NCBI GenBank assembly: GCA_947313745.1
Contig: CAMZNG010000006.1
Coordinates: 1 to 64,000, forward strand
Origin: an uncultured Mycoplasmataceae bacterium
GTDB taxonomy: Bacteria; Bacillota_I; Bacilli_A; Mycoplasmatales; Hepatoplasmataceae
Reading direction: 5' to 3'
DNA length: 64,000 bases
In this document: piece after piece, positions 59,803 to 64,000 of the stretch
Layout of the letters: each line of letters opens with the position of its first letter
Numbering within the stretch: the stretch's first letter is position 1
Notes under the pieces: model-generated
What the model was told of the DNA's origin: nothing
What the model saw: the letters and a program-made list of their open reading frames with translations, nothing else
Database searches by the model: none
Position numbers and translations under genes: made by a program

Positions 59803-60516
59803 ATGGCTGGACATTCAAAATGAGCAAATATAAAACATAAAAAAGGTGCGCAAGATGCTAAAAGAGGAAAGATATTCCAAAAATTATCAAAGGAAATAAT
59901 GATCGCTGTTAAAGAAGGCGGAAACAATCCTGAAACAAATTCAAGATTAAGGTTATCGATTGAAAAAGCAAAATCTGCAAACATGCCATCTGACAACATT
60001 AAAAGAATTTTAACAAAATCAGATAAAGATAACTCTTCTTGAAAAGAAATAACATATGAAGGATATGGTCCGGGTGGAGTTGCTGTTTTAGTAAATTGTC
60101 TTACTGATAATATAAACAGAACTTCTGCTTCAGTAAAATCAAATTTTACCAAGGGCGGAGGAAACCTTGGGACTAATGGATCAGTTTCTTATTTATTTGA
60201 GGCAAAAGGAATTATTGCATTAGATTCTTTGCTTTATTCATTTGATGATATTATGGAAATTGTTTTAGAAGCTGATATTTTAGATATTAAAGAAGATGGT
60301 GATGTAATTATTATTGAAACTTTACCAAATAAATTAATATCTACAAAAGAATTATTAGAATCAAAAAATATCAACGAATTTCTTTCTTCCGAAGTTAGTA
60401 AAATATCATCATCAACAATTGAAGTTGATGAAAAAATAGCAGAAAAACTTGAAAAACTTATTGAAATTCTTGAAGATAACGATGACGTTCAAGAAGTTTA
60501 TACAAACGTTGAATAA
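59803..60516 (+). CDS. yebC: YebC/PmpR-family transcription or translation factor
   Basis: DUF28 family member, variously described as a DNA-binding regulator or a factor relieving ribosome stalling. The 237-residue protein has the N-terminal [22 protein letters not shown] signature with a TGA Trp, the [12 protein letters not shown] strand and [15 protein letters not shown], followed by the acidic C-terminal domain. AGAAGGAAG precedes ATG, and a TATAAT at 59770-59775 gives a short leader, unlike the leaderless genes. Confidence 0.9.
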
Positions 60517-60555
60517 TTTTGAGTAATAAAAAGTACTAAAAATTAATATTTTACA

Positions 60556-60561
60556 TATAAT
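60556..60561 (+). promoter_or_regulatory. -10 box of the ybeY operon
   Basis: TATAAT 9 bases before the ybeY ATG at 60571; no Shine-Dalgarno between them. Confidence 0.62.
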
Positions 60562-60570
60562 AATATATGT

Positions 60571-61038
60571 ATGATAATTAATTCAAGTAAAATATTTTTT
60601 TATAGAAGGGATGAAATAGTAAAAAAAATTCCATTCCAAAAAGCAAAAAAAGACATAAAAAATATTTTGAAATATATTGGAAATGAACAAAATGATCAAA
60701 AAAAAATATCAATGTCAATTCATTTCGTTGATTCTAAAAGAATTAAACAATTAAACAATGATCATAGAGGCAAGGATTCATCAACGGATGTATTATCTTT
60801 CCCGCATAATGAATATGATGGTAAAAGATTTTACATTGGTGATGTTTTTATAAATGAAGACATTATAGAATCACAATCTATCGAAATAGAATCAGACCCA
60901 GAAACAGAATTAAAATTTTTAGCAATGCATGGGATGCTTCATTTGGTTGGGTATGATCATATTAAAAAAGAAGATGAAAAAAAAATGTTAAAAAAACAGA
61001 AAGAAATATTTATGAAGTTAGGAATTAGAAATGATTAA
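60571..61038 (+). CDS. ybeY: Endoribonuclease YbeY
   Basis: Zinc metalloendoribonuclease for 16S 3'-end maturation and ribosome quality control. The 155-residue protein has the zinc site in AMHGMLHLVGYDH (three His) and the STDVLSFPHNEYDG segment. First gene of the ybeY-dgkA-cdd-era cluster, with 8-base overlap to dgkA. Confidence 0.95.
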   Translation: MIINSSKIFFYRRDEIVKKIPFQKAKKDIKNILKYIGNEQNDQKKISMSIHFVDSKRIKQLNNDHRGKDSSTDVLSFPHNEYDGKRFYIGDVFINEDIIESQSIEIESDPETELKFLAMHGMLHLVGYDHIKKEDEKKMLKKQKEIFMKLGIRND

Positions 61039-61396
61039 TTGATTTAAAAGAGTAGCAAAGAAATTTTTAAATGCATTTAGAGGTTTAATGGTAATGATTA
61101 AGGAAGAAAAATCTTTATGAGTTCATTTATTAGTTACAGTTATTGTAATAATCATAGGGATATTATCTAACTTAACTTTATGATCATGGATTGCATTAGT
61201 TTTTTCAATAGCGTTAGTTATTTCATTTGAAATTATAAACACAGCAATAGAATATTTGGTTGATATAGTATCTTTTGAATATAATGTTAAGGCAAAGAAA
61301 ATAAAAGATGTTGCTGCAACAGCAACTCTAGTTGTAACTATTTGTGCAATTGTGGTTGGTGTGTTGGTATTTGGACATGCTTGAAATTGATTCTAA
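61031..61396 (+). CDS. dgkA: Diacylglycerol/undecaprenol kinase family membrane protein
   Basis: Small integral membrane kinase phosphorylating diacylglycerol or undecaprenol. The 121-residue protein has three membrane segments and the catalytic VISFEIINTAIEYLVDIVSF helix with two acidic residues. Four tryptophans are TGA, so no long ORF is visible under the standard code. In a wall-less cell the lipid target is more likely diacylglycerol, which is inference. Confidence 0.9.
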
Positions 61397-61409
61397 GAAA
61401 GGAAAGTAA

Positions 61410-61802
61410 ATGTATAAAAAATTAAAAAAATTAATAAATAATTCTTATTCACCAATTTCAAAATTTAAAGTTTCATCAATTGTTATTGATGAAAATAACA
61501 ATGAATATAGTGGTGTAAATGTTGAGTATATTATCCCAACAATTTCAACTTGTGCCGAAAGAAATGCTATTTCAAAATCGATTACAAATGGAAGTAAATT
61601 TGGAACAATAAAAGAAGTCCACATTCTTTCTATTAATAAAGACTTTGTTTTCCCTTGTGGATTGTGTAGACAAGCTATTTTTGAATCATCAAATGGGAAA
61701 GCAAAAGTGTTTTTATATAATCAAAAAGGTGAAGTTAAAGAGTATCTTATTTCTAAACTCCTTCCTCACGCATTTTCTAAAAAGGATTTAAAAAATGTTT
61801 AA
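61410..61802 (+). CDS. cdd: Cytidine deaminase
   Basis: Zinc enzyme converting cytidine to uridine in pyrimidine salvage; with udk in this window it feeds UMP pools. The 130-residue protein has NVEYIIPTISTCAERNA, with one zinc Cys and the catalytic Glu, and PCGLCRQ with two more zinc cysteines. A GAAAGG stretch precedes ATG. Overlaps era by 8 bases. Confidence 0.94.
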   Translation: MYKKLKKLINNSYSPISKFKVSSIVIDENNNEYSGVNVEYIIPTISTCAERNAISKSITNGSKFGTIKEVHILSINKDFVFPCGLCRQAIFESSNGKAKVFLYNQKGEVKEYLISKLLPHAFSKKDLKNV

Positions 61803-62667
61803 ATCAGGTTTTGTAACCATCGTGGGGAAACCGAATGCTGGGAAATCTACATTATTAAATTATATAATTGGTCATAAAGTATCTATTGCAACAAATAAAC
61901 AAAATACCACAAGAAATCAAATAAAAGGAATTTTTAATGATGATAACTCCCAAATAATATTTGTTGATACACCAGGTTTTATTAGGGTAAAAACAAGGCT
62001 TGATGAAGATATGCATAAAAGAATTGTTGATTCTTTAAAAGGTGTAGATATAATTTTATACCTCCTTCCTTTTTGAAAGGATCTTGATGAAGATTATTTA
62101 ATAAATATAGAATTAACAAAAAATTCAAAGGCAAAAAAATATTTACTATTAACAAAAGTTGACAAAGCAACCAGTAAATCAAAAGTTTTTGAAGCTGCGG
62201 AAAAATTTAATAAAAATGATATTTTTGACAAAATAATTCCAATTTCTTCTCATAGAGATATAAATATACAATCACTAATAGGCGAAGTAAAAAAAGACTT
62301 GAAAGAAGATGTTGCTTATTATGATAAAGATATATCACATGAGTTTTCAGAAAAATTTTATATATCAGAAATAATTAGAGAAAAAGCATTATTTAATTTA
62401 AATGATGAAATACCTCATCATTTATTTGTTAATATTGATGAATTAAACAACAAAAATAATGTTGTTTATATTAGGGCAGAAATAATCATTGATAGAGATA
62501 ATTTGAAGAGGATTGTAATTGGGAAAAATGGTGAAAAACTAAAGATAATAGGACAAAAATCAAAGGAGGAGTTAGAAAGGTATTTTGATAAAAAAGTATT
62601 TATTGAAACTTTTGTAAAAGTAAAAAAAGATTGACAAAACAAAGATTCAATAATAAAAAACATTTAG
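61795..62667 (+). CDS. era: GTPase Era
   Basis: Ribosome-assembly GTPase binding the 16S 3' end. The 290-residue protein has G1 GKPNAGKS (11-18), G3 DTPG, G4 TKVD, and a C-terminal KH domain with GKNGEKLK. TGA codons at 62074 and 62632 are Trp, and the stop is TAG at 62665-62667. It belongs to the 16S-maturation set here together with ybeY and ruvX. Confidence 0.95.
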
Positions 62668-62698
62668 ATAAAACACTTATTAAAACTAATATATTATT

Positions 62699-63409
62699 AT
62701 GATTGAAAAAATAATTACAGGAATTGTCATAGATAAATTTTCTTTCGAAGATGAGCATATAGTTAAAATTTTAAGCGAAGGTGGAAATTTAATTTCTTTA
62801 AAAGCAAAGGGTTTAAATAATTTATCATCAAAAAATAACGCTTCTTTAAATCCTTTTAATATTTGTGAGGTTGAGTATTTCACTAGTTCAAGTGGAATGA
62901 GTGGAAGGTTAAAAACTGCAAGAGTTTTAAAGGAATTCATTAAGGATACTGAATTATCTCTTAATGTAATGATGGTTATGAAAAATATAATTCTCGGAAC
63001 AAAAAGAAATACCAATATTACATTTAATACAATAAAATCAATATTATTATCCTTGGAGAATAATAATTATTCTTTTCAAAAGGTATTATCTTTAATGATA
63101 ATTACACTTAGAAACGAAGGGTATAAACTTGTTGTTGATGCTTGTGTTAAGTGTGGTTCTAACCAAAATATAAAAGGTTTTTCAATCTATGAAGGGGGAC
63201 TTATTTGTGATAAACATGAAGAAGGTCAAAAGTATTTTGCAAATCCATCTTTGTTAAAAAAAATTATTGAAATAAACATTATAATAAATCCAATAGAATG
63301 CAATGATTTAAATTTTCATCCAAATGAAATATCAATGTTAAAATCAATGTATAAAATGTTTTTTGAAAATCAGTTAGGTATAAATTTATACTTAATAAAT
63401 AAGATATAA
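62699..63409 (+). CDS. recO: DNA repair protein RecO
   Basis: Mediator loading RecA on SSB-coated ssDNA. The 236-residue protein has an N-terminal OB fold (ITGIVIDKFSFEDEHIVKIL) and a zinc-binding region with CVKCG and ICDKH. Similarity in this family is low; its place between era and glyS, the normal Firmicute order, is strong support. Confidence 0.88.
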   Translation: MIEKIITGIVIDKFSFEDEHIVKILSEGGNLISLKAKGLNNLSSKNNASLNPFNICEVEYFTSSSGMSGRLKTARVLKEFIKDTELSLNVMMVMKNIILGTKRNTNITFNTIKSILLSLENNNYSFQKVLSLMIITLRNEGYKLVVDACVKCGSNQNIKGFSIYEGGLICDKHEEGQKYFANPSLLKKIIEINIIINPIECNDLNFHPNEISMLKSMYKMFFENQLGINLYLINKI

Positions 63410-63436
63410 AGTAAAAAGGGTAAAATTAAGTTAGTT

Positions 63437-64000
63437 ATGAAAAATACAAAAGAAATAATTTCACATTTAAAAGATAAAGGTTTTGTTTATTCTGGGTCAT
63501 CAATTTATGGTGGTCTTGCTAATTCATGAGATTTTGGTCCTTTAGGAACAATGTTAAAAAATAATATCAAGGATTCTTGAAAGACTTTTTTTATTGATCA
63601 AGAAGAAAATATATATCATTTAGATTCTAGTATAATATTAAATTCTAAAGTTTGAAAATCGTCAGGACATATTGATAAATTTAACGATCCAATGATTGAT
63701 TGCAAGAGTTGTAAAGAAAGGTTTAGAGCTGATCATTTAATTGAAGAAGAAAATAATATTAATGTTGATTCATTATCATTTGAAGAACAAACAAAAATGA
63801 TTCATAAAAATATAAAATGTCCAAATTGTAAAGCTAGTAATTGAACCAATGTTAGGGCATTTGAGTTAATGTTTAAGACGTCTTCATCAAAAACCAATGA
63901 AGATGAAAGCAATTTATATCTTAGGCCAGAAACTGCTCAAGGAGTATTTATTAATTTTAATAATGTTGTCAATACATTAAATGCAAAGGTACCTTTCGGG
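63437..64000 (+). CDS. glyS: Glycyl-tRNA synthetase (dimeric type), 5' part
   Basis: Class II synthetase charging tRNA-Gly; the window ends within the gene. The first 188 residues show [25 protein letters not shown], the [17 protein letters not shown] zinc-ribbon-like insert with four cysteines, and [10 protein letters not shown] (motif 2 region). Five TGA Trp codons occur in the part seen. TAAAAT at 63421-63426 lies 10 bases before the ATG with no Shine-Dalgarno. Confidence 0.94.

Overview
The window comes from a wall-less, low-GC Firmicute relative (class Mollicutes). UGA must be read as tryptophan: most long genes are intact only when in-frame TGA codons are translated (dnaE, thiI, valS, alaS, ftsK, der, glyS; the thioredoxin active-site W27 is TGA), and every assigned gene ends in TAA or TAG. 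Coding DNA is extremely AT-rich. Gene neighbourhoods match reduced Firmicute/Mollicute chromosomes (gene 237-like/tig/lon, gatCAB-mnmA, dnaE...coaE-dnaB-dnaI, pgsA-cinA-recA, rplU-prp-rpmA, ybeY-dgkA-cdd-era-recO-glyS). I cannot name the genus from sequence alone; the presence of ppa, gpsA, dnaD, recU and an ezrA-like gene suggests the Spiroplasma/Entomoplasma side or another deep mollicute lineage rather than the most reduced mycoplasmas.

Layout. 1-500: eroded transposase tail and gene-poor DNA. 515-5098: rpsD (minus), then ezrA-like, thiI, nrnA. 5098-11298: replication/repair operon dnaE, 5'-3' exonuclease, coaE, dnaB, dnaI. 11343-16531: a minus-strand membrane-anchored surface protein divergent from a CNNM/CBS membrane protein, then YitT-like protein, ppa (minus), ECF S-component, phosphodiesterase and a tRNA-like gene. 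16557-26038: proteostasis and translation (tig, lon, valS, rluD) and an RNase J paralogue. 26065-35118: ftsK, thioredoxin, cmk, der, gpsA, HU, YugP-like protease, dnaD, recU. 35179-38970: rnpB, pgsA, cinA, recA, ymdB. 39025-44306: one 16S-23S-5S rRNA operon with no tRNA in the spacer. 44362-51295: gatCAB, mnmA and membrane proteins. 51498-64000: tmcAL and alaS (divergent), ruvX, udk, greA, rplU-prp-rpmA, nadE, yebC, ybeY, dgkA, cdd, era, recO and a partial glyS.

Genes are tightly packed, commonly overlapping as TAATG or by 7-20 bases, so most expression is operonic and translationally coupled. Two initiation styles coexist: genes with a clear Shine-Dalgarno (rpsD, ppa, tig, lon, hup, mnmA, greA, rplU), and genes whose ATG lies 9-10 bases after a TATAAT box with no Shine-Dalgarno, which are predicted leaderless mRNAs.

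I found no CRISPR array, phage, restriction system or clearly new multi-gene system. The best leads are the regular TATAAT-9-ATG leaderless architecture, one palindromic -10 element shared by tmcAL and alaS, a tRNA-like gene with an ACU anticodon in an arginine-tRNA-like body, an RNase J paralogue without its metal-binding motif, and a membrane-segment ORF continuous in frame with mnmA.
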